Source: Luzula sylvatica (lineage: Eukaryota > Streptophyta > Magnoliopsida > Poales > Juncaceae). From it: DNA of 64,000 nt. The notes below the pieces were generated by a model. That model was not told where the DNA came from, ran no database searches, and saw only the letters and a list, made by a program, of their open reading frames with translations. Location of the stretch: NCBI GenBank assembly GCA_946800325.1, contig OX326960.1, positions 50,277,355 to 50,341,354 on the forward strand, written 5' to 3'. Position numbers and translations under genes: made by a program. Shown in pieces: positions 34,996 through 47,385 of this stretch; the first letter of the stretch is position 1; the number at the start of each line of letters is the position of its first letter.

Positions 34996-37645
34996 TACCA
35001 ATACTATTAACTTTCACTATTTATTTAAGTTTATAGAAGAACATGAAATTCAAATTGTATGTATTAACCTTTAATTTCGGAGTTTTTGATAAAATAAAAT
35101 AGAAAATTAAGAGGGTTTGGGAAGAATTCATGTGTGCTTTCCTTATCTATGTTATTTTTTGTGAAAAAAAAAACGAACTTGACAATTGTATAATTTTCTT
35201 TTTGAATTGTAAAAAAAAAAAGCGAGTACTTTTCAAGTATTAGTCTTTAATTTCGGAAGTTCTCAAGAAAAACCAAAAATTGAGTATATTGCATGTTTTA
35301 ACTTCAAGGTTATCCCTAACTTATCTTTGATTAATTAAAATTCAATTTATGAAATAATAAATCATCAAAACTCAAGTTAATGCCAACCCGTAACTTAGAA
35401 TATTTCTGACAAGCGTTGAACTATTCAGTATAGCGTTCATGATGCTTACTCAAAATGATAAGAAATCGTTCGAACGATATTGATTTGCTTTCGAACTTGC
35501 GAGGCATTTTTGTTCCAGGAACCAATGGCACTTAATCCTACAGTTACCGTTGGAATGACCCACACTTGCATTCAAAAGCTAACTAGACAAATACTCTTTT
35601 CAAATATTCAAAACTCGAACAAAAATTGAGAAACCGAGTTTTGCATTCGAACGATCCGTGTATTTACTGGACTTGCTATTTCATTAACACACACAACACA
35701 CAACCCCCCACCCCACACACACCCACACTCACACCCACACCTTGATTACTTGTAAGAACACTTTGACATGGATCAGTCAAATTTACTTGATGAAACATTG
35801 ATCCAGTTTGAAATAAATCTGTATCACCGTGACATTTAATTTTAGAGGAATTCTTAAAAAAAAATCATTTTTTTTTGGATATTTAATAATTTTTTTCTCA
35901 CTTTTTAGATATTTCAAAAAACTCCTCTAAACAAAGTTTTGTTTTCGAATATTTTCTTATAGAAATTAAAACTAACTATGAATGTGTATACTTTTCTGAC
36001 CAAAATATTTTTCTATTTTACCATTTTTCTATTTTTTTATTGATTTAAAAATTCATAAATGTTCTTCAATTGAACTTGTCAATTGACAGTTAATTGAGTC
36101 AATTACAGAGGTCAATCAATGCACCTAGTTATTTTTTGCCACCTCATCAAAGGATTTGGGATGAGTTTGGGGGGCCAAATATAGTTTCTCTATATGAAAC
36201 TAGAATGATATATTGGTCCAAATAATATTTAACAGCATCCATAATTAATTTTAATTCTTATAAAATATATTAAATACAGAACTTTGTTTAGAAAGATTTT
36301 TTTTTAAATATAAAAAAAAGGAAAAAAAGTAGGGTTTCCTTTAATTGTATTGGAATATTCTAATTCCCCCTCCTCCCATTTTCTCCATAAAATCATGATT
36401 CATCATTTTCAATTAACCCCATCATTAACAAAGTTAATTAACAATCAATTTAAAGCTACTAAAAAATTAATACATAATTAAAATTATTACCAACTAAAGA
36501 TTAATTAGAAATATTCAAAAATTAATAAATATGGATTAATCGTTAATTGAAAAAGGGCACATAGGGGATTAATCTTCAAAGATATCACATCATCAAAGTA
36601 TAGGGGAAATGAAAAATGACATATTAAAAAACGTCAAGTTTATTTGTTGGTGGGCTTAATGCATGTTAATTTTTCTCTCATCTCTTGGTTACAATTAATG
36701 TCCCTTTGTCCCACCGAAAATATGGTCTAAAAAAACATTTACGAGGCTTGACTACTTGATTCGTGATTCGTGATTCGGAACAACGGTTTGGAGTTCACTT
36801 ACTCAGATTAGACAAACCCTCTTTTTAATCTATTTTTGATGCGTTTTTTTTATTTATAATAAATACATAAGACTCATGTGTCATTCATCCATTGTTTCAA
36901 TATTGATATCAATATGATTGAATCCACAATCTCTTACGATATATTGTTTTTTGTATTTTATATACAACTAACTATGTTATGAGCTCATTGATATTTTTTA
37001 CGCGAATTTCAGGAAAAATAATTAACATTTCAATTAACATCAAATTTAGGTGTTAATAATATAGATTAGGAATGAATTCACGTGCACTATTTATTGATAT
37101 TTTATGACTAATAATTAATTCATAAATTTTTGTTAATTGAATTACAAATTAATCCAACTAATTAAAGGAAAAATATATCTTGCCTCCACTTTGAGTTAAA
37201 CATTTTTAATGCATCAATTATCAATTGAAGATATTTAATTAGGTTAATTAGATTATTTGATTAAATCAATTCAATTTAGATGTTAATCAATCTATTTAAA
37301 CACACTTAATGTTCATGAAGGATGTTTTAAGCGAAATTGAGAGGCATCGTGTATCAAACCCCTTTACTAAGTTGGTTGTAAATGGAATGATAAATGTAGG
37401 ATAATTATGCCATACTCTCTCATTTCTCTACAACTTCCTCTATATTATCAATTAATTGTTAATTTAATTGATATTAATTAAGAACTGTTAATATATATAT
37501 GTATTTTAATTATATATTAATTAACTGTTAATAAAATATCATACTAATTAATCATTAATTATATGTTAAAATGGGATGATACAACATATGACCTCATAAA
37601 TGTATGTGTTGTTGTGATACTGTTTGGTATCATGAAGGGGTTCCA
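34996..37645. other. Intergenic, AT-rich, no gene seen
   Basis: No coding signal. It contains a CA/CCCCA low-complexity tract at about 35690-35745. Confidence 0.5.
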
Positions 37646-37858
37646 TTAGGGATGTCAATGGGTCGGGTAAAACCCGAACCCGTGGATACCCGACCCGAAC
37701 GGGTCGGATAATATCCGAAAAAAATACCCGCGGGTCGGATATTACCCGAAAAAAAAATACCCGGTCCGGATTCGGGTCGAGTACGGGCGGAGTACTACCC
37801 GCCCCGCGGGTAACCCGAACCCGTACCCGAAAATTACCCGAAAATATCCGAACTCTCT
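37646..37858. repeat. GGGATGTCAATGGGTCGGG-type element, truncated
   Basis: Starts TAGGGATGTCAATGGGTCGG and is filled with CCCGAACCC, ACCCG and GGGTA words, a design seen at 5939 and 7415. It breaks off at about 37858 without an inverse end. Confidence 0.6.
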
Positions 37859-37943
37859 GTTGTGGATTCACTCTCTCACATCCTCTCTGCAAACTGGTCC
37901 TCCTACCCAACTCTCTGTCTCTTCTAATCTCCATTTACAAACC

Positions 37944-38344
37944 ATGAATGTCAACCATCCGTGGCCGAATGAGCCTCTACAAATACAATATGCTACTCTT
38001 CAGAAAATAGAAGACCATGCCAAGATTGAAAATGCTCTAAAACGAACTGTCTTTATTCAATCTCTGATTCATAACTTCATCTCGCCGCACAACTGATTAC
38101 AGAGGCTTTTATCTCCCAATATGGTGGACTCAATAGTGATTATACCGTCTCCTCATACGAAGGCAACTCTTGCCTTTGCAAACTCCCAGAATGGGTCTCT
38201 GTTGATGAAGTTATCGGCGACTGTATGTTATTCGAAGACCAACATCAGTTTCTTCCATTTCCATGGCAAACGGCCATGGCAACATTCCCGGTACAAAGAT
38301 TCTTCAGATTGAACCTACGTCTCACTAATTTTCCCATCAATTTT
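37944..38344 (+). pseudogene. DUF4283-like reading frame, 5' part, interrupted by element B
   Basis: An ATG at 37944 follows a pyrimidine-rich leader. The first frame ends at a stop near 38096, and a one-base shift continues the protein (EWVSVDEVIGDCMLFEDQ, FFRLNLRLTNFPINFW). The last codons run directly into element B. The LTNFPINFWHYDYFKQAI stretch recalls the DUF4283 domain of plant LINE ORF1-like proteins; that similarity is judged by eye. Not functional. Confidence 0.55.
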
Positions 38345-39358
38345 TGAAAGAAATACAGTTTCGGATCAACCGTAAAAGTGTACACAAGGATAAACGAATG
38401 TAGTCGTACATTCGTGGCCATAACTTTCAGTGGGAAAATCCAATTAGAATGGTTCAAATTGGGTTAGATAGATAATGAGATTATCTACAACCTTCATATA
38501 GAAATATATTTCATATGAACGAAGTATAAGTGTCGTTTCTGTGAAATACCGAAAGGGTGCAACAGTATGACATACAGTTAGTAAAACAGTCATAACTTTT
38601 GCATACGAACTCCAATTGGGCTGGGCCAAATTGGGTTGAGTAGATAATAAGATTATCTACAACTTTCGTGTTGGTTGATTTTCTGTCAGAGAAATTTATC
38701 AATTTCGTCTGGACAGAATACTGAACAGGTTCATACAGTTTTCTGTGTGAAAGGGTGTATATTGGATATACATGCCTTTTGGCTAATCCTTATCCTATTA
38801 GGTATAAATAGGATTTTCTCTCTCATCTTCACTAAGTGAATTCAGATGGAATTCATCAGTTGAATCATTCTAAGCAAGTGATTATTCTGCCCAATATACA
38901 CAAGAAAAAGAGCAAATTCAGATTTGATCTTTAGTGAGTGAAAGGGTGCGAAGAGAGAGAAATCGAGAAAGGAGTTTCTCGAGTAATAGAGAATCGATTA
39001 GATCGAGCAAGTTCGCCGGTGCATCGTCTAGGCAGGTGCATCCGCGACCGACGTCTTGCGACTCACGGTGGATACAAGTAGAGGAGCGACAATTGTGGCT
39101 CTTGGATTGTGATCGACTCAAGGAGTGAGAAGACGGTCAACGAACGGTGAAAGACGCGTGGTATGGGACGCGCGGATTGTCACCAACGTGACATGAGATA
39201 GAAGGCGGCGATCAACCCTTCGTGCGTGATCAATTTCACGCTGGTATAAATCTATCCTTCTATTCGCATCGTACCCTCGAAGTCATGGCGTGATCTCGGG
39301 AATCGGACCGGGCCTTCATTCCGCTGCGCGGGCCCGGGGTCGAGGATATTCCCCAAAA
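38345..39358 (+). repeat. 5' LTR of element B
   Basis: Begins TGAAAGAAATACAG. It has AGATAAT(N3)ATTATCT-type modules in U3 and a TATAAATAGGA promoter motif near 38804. The final CA is mutated to AA, and 8 bp present in the 3' LTR are missing. Confidence 0.93.
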
Positions 39359-39359
39359 G

Positions 39360-39371
39360 TGGTATCAGAGC
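39360..39371 (+). promoter_or_regulatory. Primer binding site, initiator tRNA-Met, element B
   Basis: TGGTATCAGAGC immediately after the 5' LTR, as in element A. Confidence 0.92.
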
Positions 39372-39613
39372 GATCGCCATCGATTCGAGGGTCGAATCAT
39401 AGTCGTATATTAGATATACGCACGGGTTATCAAAGTTCGTACCCGTTTGCATGATGTTACATATTTAGAATGTCAAATTCCATTAAAATCACAAGTGAAA
39501 TTCGCTAGAGATCGATCAATAGTTGATTGAGAGTATCTAGGAATAATCGTGAAAAGGTTTCATGATTGATCGTTTTGGAAACGAGCGAAAACAGCAGTTC
39601 AAAAATCGCATAG

Positions 39614-40064
39614 TCCGTTATAACGGACTTGGTGTCCGTTGTAACGGACCCTGTATAGGATGCGGGGGTGTGAGGAGGACCGTGAAAACTGCTTATTCCG
39701 TTGTAACGGACTTGGAGTCCGTTGTAACGGACCTTGTATCTGATACGAGGTTGCAGGGATGCCAAGGATGTCTATTGGAGTCCGTTGTAACGGACTGGGT
39801 CCGTTGTAACGGAGCTCTACGCAGTTGGTCCATTGCAACGGACTGTATGTTGCGTTGTAACGGACTGGTCTCTGGAAATTTGGACGAAGGTTTGCAGAAA
39901 ATAGCGTTGTAACGGACCTATGTTGCGTTGTAACGGACATGTTTCTGGCAAAATTTGGCCAAACTCCGAAATAAATAGCGTTGTAACGGACTGGACTTCC
40001 GTTGTAACGGAGTGCCAAGTATACTGGAGGTCCGTTGTAACGGACTATGTTGCGTTACAACGGA
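39614..40064 (+). repeat. Array of 14 paired TCCGTTGTAACGGA-type palindromes
   Basis: Copies or near copies start at 39614, 39635, 39697, 39718, 39781, 39800, 39829, 39851, 39903, 39924, 39977, 39998, 40031 and 40051. They form seven pairs whose members start 19-22 bp apart, mostly 21. Pair spacing is 83, 84, 48, 74, 74 and 54 bp. The array lies in the leader between the primer site and the gag-like region. Element A has one copy only. Confidence 0.93.
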
Positions 40065-43000
40065 CTGGTTTCTGGTTGTTGATTTTGTTTTCGTGATAAC
40101 TTTGGCTACACAACTTGGAATTTTGAGTTCTTTATATCGATTTGATCGGCATCAATCATACTAGCATATTATTAGATAATTATTTAGAATAATTAGACTC
40201 CCGAATAAAATCATATGCATATAGAAAATCTTGTGATAGTGATATAATTGGATTATGTCACGAATTTAGAAACATGCAATGGCATGATCCCTCATAATAT
40301 TTAAGTCATGGAAATGCCTTCCATATCCACAACCATCGAGATTGATATGACATAGTGCGTGGTTTCAGGCCATAGTCGGGCACGTACTATTGTATATATT
40401 GGTGCGGGTGGTAAGCGTTAATTGGGGATTCACGTGGTTTCAGGCCATAGTCGGGCACGTGAGTAGTTCAATTGAACGATACGATGGATATGGTTGTGAC
40501 TTAACCGTCCAAGCCAATCCGATTGGAGTTCGGGGCATAGATAGGATGCACACACGGAACTGGGATTGTATTGGATACGATTCATCACCGAAATCTTATA
40601 ACGGTTCAAGAATCGCATTGGATGCGATTTGATATAATCCTACCTAAAATATCGAGATCTCATTTGTCGGCCATAGTCACTTATGGGAGGATCGTAAAAT
40701 ATGGGTCTTGAGTGTTATGGACTTGGAGTCCCGTATCGGTATGAGGGTTATCGATTCGATAAAAATAACAAATTCATATATTCATCATATAAGCATATAG
40801 ATTAAGTACGCACGGTTAGGAGTTAATCTTCATCATCCGTTTAGAATTATGTTTTCAAGCAACACCAAATATATCGATTAGATCGATATGATAGATGGCT
40901 TTTGGGCCGGAATTACCGTTATTAACCTTGATAGTCAAAGAATAGTTCTTAGACTTAAAGGAACGTGTTGGACACGGAAATGGTAGATTCGGGGCTCGAG
41001 GCTTTGGCTTTAGAGAAAGCCGGATTCGATAAACTTAAGAAGGAATCGAACAATATTACGTGCCTTGTGGTGGCATGTATAGACGCAAATTTCTCAAAAT
41101 TGTTTGAGAATTCGGGTGTATATGAAAGTAAAACACAACGCTCAAGAAATAGTTTCAAGAGCTAGAGCGCGTTGAATGACTCAATGCGGCTCAAAGAGTA
41201 GGTTAATTTTGAGACGCCTTATGGGTCTTTGATTAACACTCGTGTGTTGATGGTACGAGATTTGATCTTCGTGACCGAATATCATATGCATTCGATAGAT
41301 AAGTCGATCCCGAAATTGCATTTGATGCGATTTAAAATTGAATTGGAGATGCTTGGAGTATCCGAGGAATCCAATGCATTAAGATGCGTGGATGTCCTTG
41401 TAATTCAAAAGGTGGGATCGAAAGAAATGTATGTCTAAGGGTATTTTGGGAAAATGTTTTCCAAAATGGAGAGTTCGGACAAAGAGTTGTCCAAACTAAT
41501 GACTCAAAGAACGGTGAAATCCGAGGAGGATTAAACCTAGAAGTTGATTGCTTCTTTTGGCATTGCCGTCTTGGCCATATAAACGAGATTCGCGTATCTA
41601 GATTCCATATGATGGATTGCTAGAATCATTCGAATTAGATTCGATTGATTAATGCGATACTTATTTATTAGGAAAGACGACAAAGGGCATCATTCTCCAA
41701 AGGTTGGAGAAAAATCCAACGAATTATTGGAAATTACATTTAAATGTAAATGTTCCGATAAGTTCCGAGGCAAGAGGAGGCTATCGGTATTTTGTTACGT
41801 TTATGGACGGTTAAAGTAGATATGAAAATATTTTTTTAATGCGTACCGAAACGGAGACTTTTGAAAGGTTCATAGAGTTTCAAAACAAAATACGAAATCA
41901 ACTAAGCAAGAAAATCAAAGCTTTTCGATGGGATCGAGAAGGCAAGTATTTGAGCTAGACCTTTCGATAGGATCGAAGAGGCGATATTTGAGTTATGAAT
42001 ATTGATGATCATTTATGATTGTGGAATCGTTTCACGATTGCCTTTATTCGGAACATTGAGATGTGTCCGAAAAGAGGAAATGAACGCATGTTGGACATGG
42101 TTCGATAAATGATGAGTCAATAAGATCTCCCAAAAATGTTTTGGGGATACGCCCTTGAGACAGCGGCACTAATGAATGGTTGCATATAAGATATGAACTA
42201 TAAACCTTCTAATCGGTACAAAAGACGCCATATGAGATATGGATCGGAATGATTCCGAAGTTGTCACTTGTACATATTTGAGGATGTGAGTGTATTTCGA
42301 AATTTGTTTCGGTTAAACTCAATCCCAAATCTGGAAATTGTTCGTTTATCCTTAAGGAAACTAAAGGGTATTAGTTCTAACGTCCCTACGAAAATGAGAT
42401 TTTCGTGGCTCGAAGAGATGCCTTCTTGGAGGAGGACTAGATGCGCACAAGTTTGGAACTTGGTGCCATTTATCTCTATGCGGGCTAGTGGGAGTAGAAT
42501 AAATCTCGAAAGAGTTCGAGATCTGAAAATGAACATTGTACCGATGAAAGTTGACATGGCTTCATCAAGAATTGATGAACGCAAGTCGAACACACAAAGG
42601 AATTTTTCGTAGATTTAGTAGGCTATATCATAAGCCGGTAAATACGGATTTATCGTGGCTAATGATGATAGATCGAAATCATATGATGATTCGATATCCT
42701 ACAAGGATGCTATGAAAAGTTGATTCCACATGACATGGTGTCATGAAATCTGAGATTCGATCCATGTAAATTATTAAGTTTAGAACTTGATTTCATTACT
42801 TTCTGGATTAGACCCGTGAAATGTGAGTGAGTTTTTCAAGATGAAGAACCGGCATGGATAGGAATACGCATATATGTAAAGCGAGGCTTTTTGCGAAAAG
42901 TTTCATGCAATTCATAGTCGGACTATGAAGAAACGTTTTCGCTTGTTGCCATGCTTTCACATTCTCGAAATTCTGCTTGCCATGGTCGCGTATTATGAAT

Positions 43001-45498
43001 ATGTGATGTGGCAAAATGAATGTCAAAACCGAATTTCTTGACAGAAATTTTATGAAAGGATGTGTACTTGACACAACCTTACGGTTTTGTCGATTCATAA
43101 GAATCGGGGATAAGATATGCACGCTTTAACGATCCATATGATGGATTAGAGAAAGCTTCTCGGAATTGGAATATTCGTTTTTGACGAAGTTATAAACTGT
43201 TATAAAATTGTCGAAACGAATGGAAACTTTGTGTACACATGAAGGTTAGTGGGAGCTGCGTTATATTTCTTGTAACGACAAAGGATTTAGACGAGATCGC
43301 TTATGAAATAAGCGTGAAGATCTATAGGATAGATCTAAGAAGTTCCTCGTTCTATTTTATAGCACATATATCGACATATTGTTGAAAATGGTTTTCAACA
43401 TGTAAACTCCTTGGAGGAGTTAAATCGAAATGTCGAATGACAGAAATTTTCAACGGCTCGATGTGAGACATCAAGCAGCGCGAAAAGTAATAATATGATG
43501 CCTTACATTTTGATGTTAGGATCTATTATATCTGTCATGATATGTATGTGGCTATCTGTCGTACACATAAAACGTCTAATTCACCTTCAATACAATTCGT
43601 GGGAATCACATGAGTTTGAATGTAATTCGATTACATGAGACTAACTCTTGTGAATGTATAATGGTTATACAAATATATACATAATGGTTATGTATATTTA
43701 AACCCATCGAGATTTGTATTGATAGAGGTGAGGTTTATCCTTGAATACTTTGCGAAAGAATTCAGGATTTTTTATCTATAATGGTGTGGAGGACGTGTTG
43801 GTTATAAAGAGATATAACAACAACAGTTTCCAAAGATTAAGCACGTCCAAATATGTAGCACGACTTTCGATCACAAAGTGTGTACATGTTTTGCTTAAAT
43901 GAAAACTCGGTTATGTGGAAAGGTTCCACAAGACCAATAGTTTATGATTCTATTTACGGAGGCGAGTATATTGCGGTTATTAATCGCAAAAAGAAGTGGT
44001 ATGGATCAAGGATACATGACCAAACTCTCGTAGCCACGAGTTATCGGATTTATGGTTGTTTATTGCGTGAAACGCAATAGTACAAGCCAAAAATGCCGAG
44101 GTCACAACCACTTCTAACTAATACTCAGAAAATTTCATTGATCCATGAAATTTTGCGAAAAGATGTGATCGTGGGTATTGGAAATGTTCCAATCCTGCAG
44201 AATATTAACACTAGCGGGAACGTGTGGACCCGTTTACAAAACCTCTCTCTCTAGTCGCGCGTGACTGTCATGCGATGACTATGGGTATGGAGATACCTAG
44301 AGGAGGAAGAAGAGAGTAGAGTGTAGCTATCTAATACGATAGTCCTCGCAGGTTGTGGGTATGGAGATACCCATAGGTAAACGTTGTATCACCCAAATAC
44401 TTAGTCCATATGAATGTATCCCTTTTAAAAAATTTTGTTTACTTAAATTTTCATGCATTCACCTTATATGAAAACTGTGTGCGGGTTGTATAATATGATT
44501 GTTACATGAACCCTGATTTGAGCTTGTGTGGACGTCGACATGGTTGAGGACCATGTGCAGCGAAACCGTCACACTTAAAGTGTCATTTCTAAACATCCCT
44601 AGTCGCGGGTCAGTTTGCTTAAGAGAGAAGCATTACTATTACAAGGGAATAGACTGAACGCGTACACTAGTACGTTAGCCGAGGAGATGATTATGTTTTG
44701 CTAATCATGGGACAAGGTGTTTGTCGAATCGCGAACGTAGATATATGTTAGGTTACATGTATTGGATATGACCGAAGCCGCGAGACCATGACATGGTTTA
44801 GTCATTATAGATGGACTTGCGACGGATGGAGTTTTAGATTCTTCATACTTGAGGGGATCATTGATTGCGTTACGTGCGTAACACAATGCTTTGATATGAT
44901 CTTACGCTCACCGTAACAGGGAGTTAAAAGGGTCATCATTGGGTATTGTCCGAAACACGGAATTCAATGTGAGTCTCCAAGATAGGAATTGTTTATTCCG
45001 AAAGGAAGAGATATCTCTTAGGCGCCGCTCGATGAGTCGATTAACGAAAACCGTGGCCACGGTCAATGATATTAATGGTTAATATCGATTGAAATTTGTT
45101 AACTCAACTCGGAATCGGGGAATAAGTGTAGTTAATCAAATTATAAGGATGACTATTACCATGCCTTTTGATTAACGGATATCGTAAACAAGAGAACTAG
45201 TAACCGCTATTCGAGATAGGCACAATGATCACAATCATTTTTCGTTTAACATGGGTAGCTATGATGGAGTGACTAGATCCCGCTCATGAGCTTGTAGGCA
45301 TTGGAAACAACCTACTACCATCGTTAAGTCGAACCTACATGGTCACACAACGAGTCGTACTAAGTCGGGCTTGATCATAAAATCGGCACATTGGATGTGC
45401 ATAGCTTGGTATTTGATACGCGAGCTATATTCTCTAAAATCGTGCGTATTGGATATGCATGAGTACCTTTTAGGTAGATCTGAAATTGAGTGGGAGAC

Positions 45499-46520
45499 TG
45501 AAAGAAATACAGTTTCGGATCAACCGTAAAAGTGTACACAAGGATAAACGAATGTAGTCGTACATTCGTGGCCATAACTTTCAGTGGGAAAATCCAATTA
45601 GAATGGTTCAAATTGGGTTAGATAGATAATGAGATTATCTACAACCTTCATATAGAAATATATTTCATATGAACGAAGTATAAGTGTCGTTTCTGTGAAA
45701 TATCGAAAGGGTGCAACAGTATGACATACAGTTAGTAAAACAGTCATAACTTTTGCATACGAACTCCAATTGAGCTGGGCCAAATTGGGTTGAGTAGATA
45801 ATAAGATTATCTACAACTTTCGTGTTGGTTGATTTTCTGTCAGAGAAATTTATCAATTTCGTCTGGACAGAATACTGAACAGGTTCATACAGTTTTCTGT
45901 GTGAAAGGGTGTATATTGGATATACATGCCTTTTGGCTAATCCTTATCCTATTAGGTATAAATAGGATTTTCTCTCTCATCTTCACTAAGTGAATTCAGA
46001 TGGAATTCATCAGTTGAATCATTCTAAGCAAGTGATTATTCTGCCCAATATACACAAGAAAAAGAGCAAATTCAGATTTGATCTTTAGTGAGTGAAAGGG
46101 TGCGAAGAGAGAGAAATCGAGAAAGGAGTTTCTCGAGTAATAGAGAATCGATTAGATCGAGCAAGTTCGCCGGTGCATCGTCTAGGCAGGTGCATCCGCG
46201 ACCGACGTCTTGCGACTCACGGTGGATACAAGTAGAGGAGCGACAATTGTGGCTCTTGGATTGTGATCGACTCAAGGAGTGAGAAGACGGTCAACGAACG
46301 GTGAAAGACGCGTGGTATGGGACGCGCGGATTGTCACCAACGTGACATGAGATAGAAGGCGGCGATCAACCCTTCGTGCGTGATCAATTTCACGCTGGTA
46401 TAAATCTATCCTTCTATTCGCATCGTACCCTCGAAGTCATGGCGTGATCTCGGGAATCGGGGAATCGGACCGGGCCTTCATTCCGCTGCGCGGGCCCGGG
46501 GTCGAGGATATTCCCCAACA
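45499..46520 (+). repeat. 3' LTR of element B
   Basis: 1022 bp, preceded by GAGTGGGAGAC, ending CCCCAACA and followed by the ATTTT duplication. Confidence 0.93.
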
Positions 46521-46525
46521 ATTTT

Positions 46526-47240
46526 TGGCACTACGATTATTTCAAGCAAGCGATTATACCGATGGGAAGAGTAGTAGCCGTAGCACGCGACAATGTTACC
46601 GGAGTTAATAAGTCTACACTTAGGCTCTCGGTAATAACTCAATCTCCTAACCTTATTCCACCAATCCTACGGCTCACTCATGGCAAGGACTGGGGGACGT
46701 CCACATTCAGAGAAGTGCGGAATTTATTGTGGACGAATACGGGCACCCGTTACCCCCGGGTGATCAGGTTGTTGAAGTGGAGGAAGGGCCTAATAATGGT
46801 GATTCACCACCGGAATGGAAAGACGAAACTGCGTTTGCAGAAATTGAAAGAGCTAGAAGAATACAATACGCGAATGAATTGGGTATGAGCAACCCGAGAA
46901 GTACGCGTAACTACGATCCTGACCAAGCGCCGGTTTACGGTGATAAAGGTTCTCCAATGGAGATATCTTGCATGGGAGGGAAAGCCATAATTTCTCCAAA
47001 GAATACACATAAGACTACACCAGCACGGATCGTTTGTGAACAAGGATCACCACCAGGCAGGCCTCTGACGCACTGGGACAATGCACATAACTTCACTAAT
47101 AATACAAAATTGAGGGTACGCACTGAGAGTGAGACACGTGGAGATAATCTGTATGGCAAGAAAATATGCCACGATAAGAAACTATTCATTGGTACCGTTA
47201 AAAAAGTTTCTATACCACAAAAATCACTCTTGGGTCCAGC
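46526..47240 (+). pseudogene. DUF4283-like reading frame, continuation after element B
   Basis: Continues the frame of 37944-38344 as WHYDYFKQAIIPMGRVVAVA and on to about 46735, then shifts to the frame containing VDEYGHPLPPGDQVVEVEEG and a hydrophilic tail. It runs in frame into the leader of the LINE, which seems to have inserted at about 47200-47260. It may be an older LINE ORF1 or gag-like gene. The exact junction is not visible. Confidence 0.5.
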
Positions 47241-47385
47241 ACCATGTCAAATAAAAATATTACACTCTCGAAACTTCTATTCTCTGAGCTATATTAACTC
47301 TCTTCAAACCCTAATACACCAAAAATATCACTCACTTTCTCCTCACACACAAAAACTCTCTATTCATCACCAACAATCAGAGACT

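Larger units (their letters stand above)
38345..46520 (+). mobile_element. Full-length Ty1/copia element B, coding-dead, young
   Basis: 8176 bp, flanked by ATTTT at 38340-38344 and 46521-46525. LTRs of 1014 bp (38345-39358) and 1022 bp (45499-46520) differ by eye at three bases and one 8-bp deletion; the 5' LTR ends AA instead of CA. Primer site at 39360-39371, polypurine tract at 45488-45498. The interior carries the same copia remnants as element A: pre-integrase WHCRLGHIN at about 41558, integrase with a TAA at 41812-41814, and RNase H GGEYIAV at about 43955. Removing it restores the interrupted host frame. Confidence 0.95.

Noticed and set aside
39614..40064. CRISPR-like array
   Set aside because: Plant nuclear DNA; spacers are unequal, the repeat is a palindrome in pairs, and no cas genes exist.
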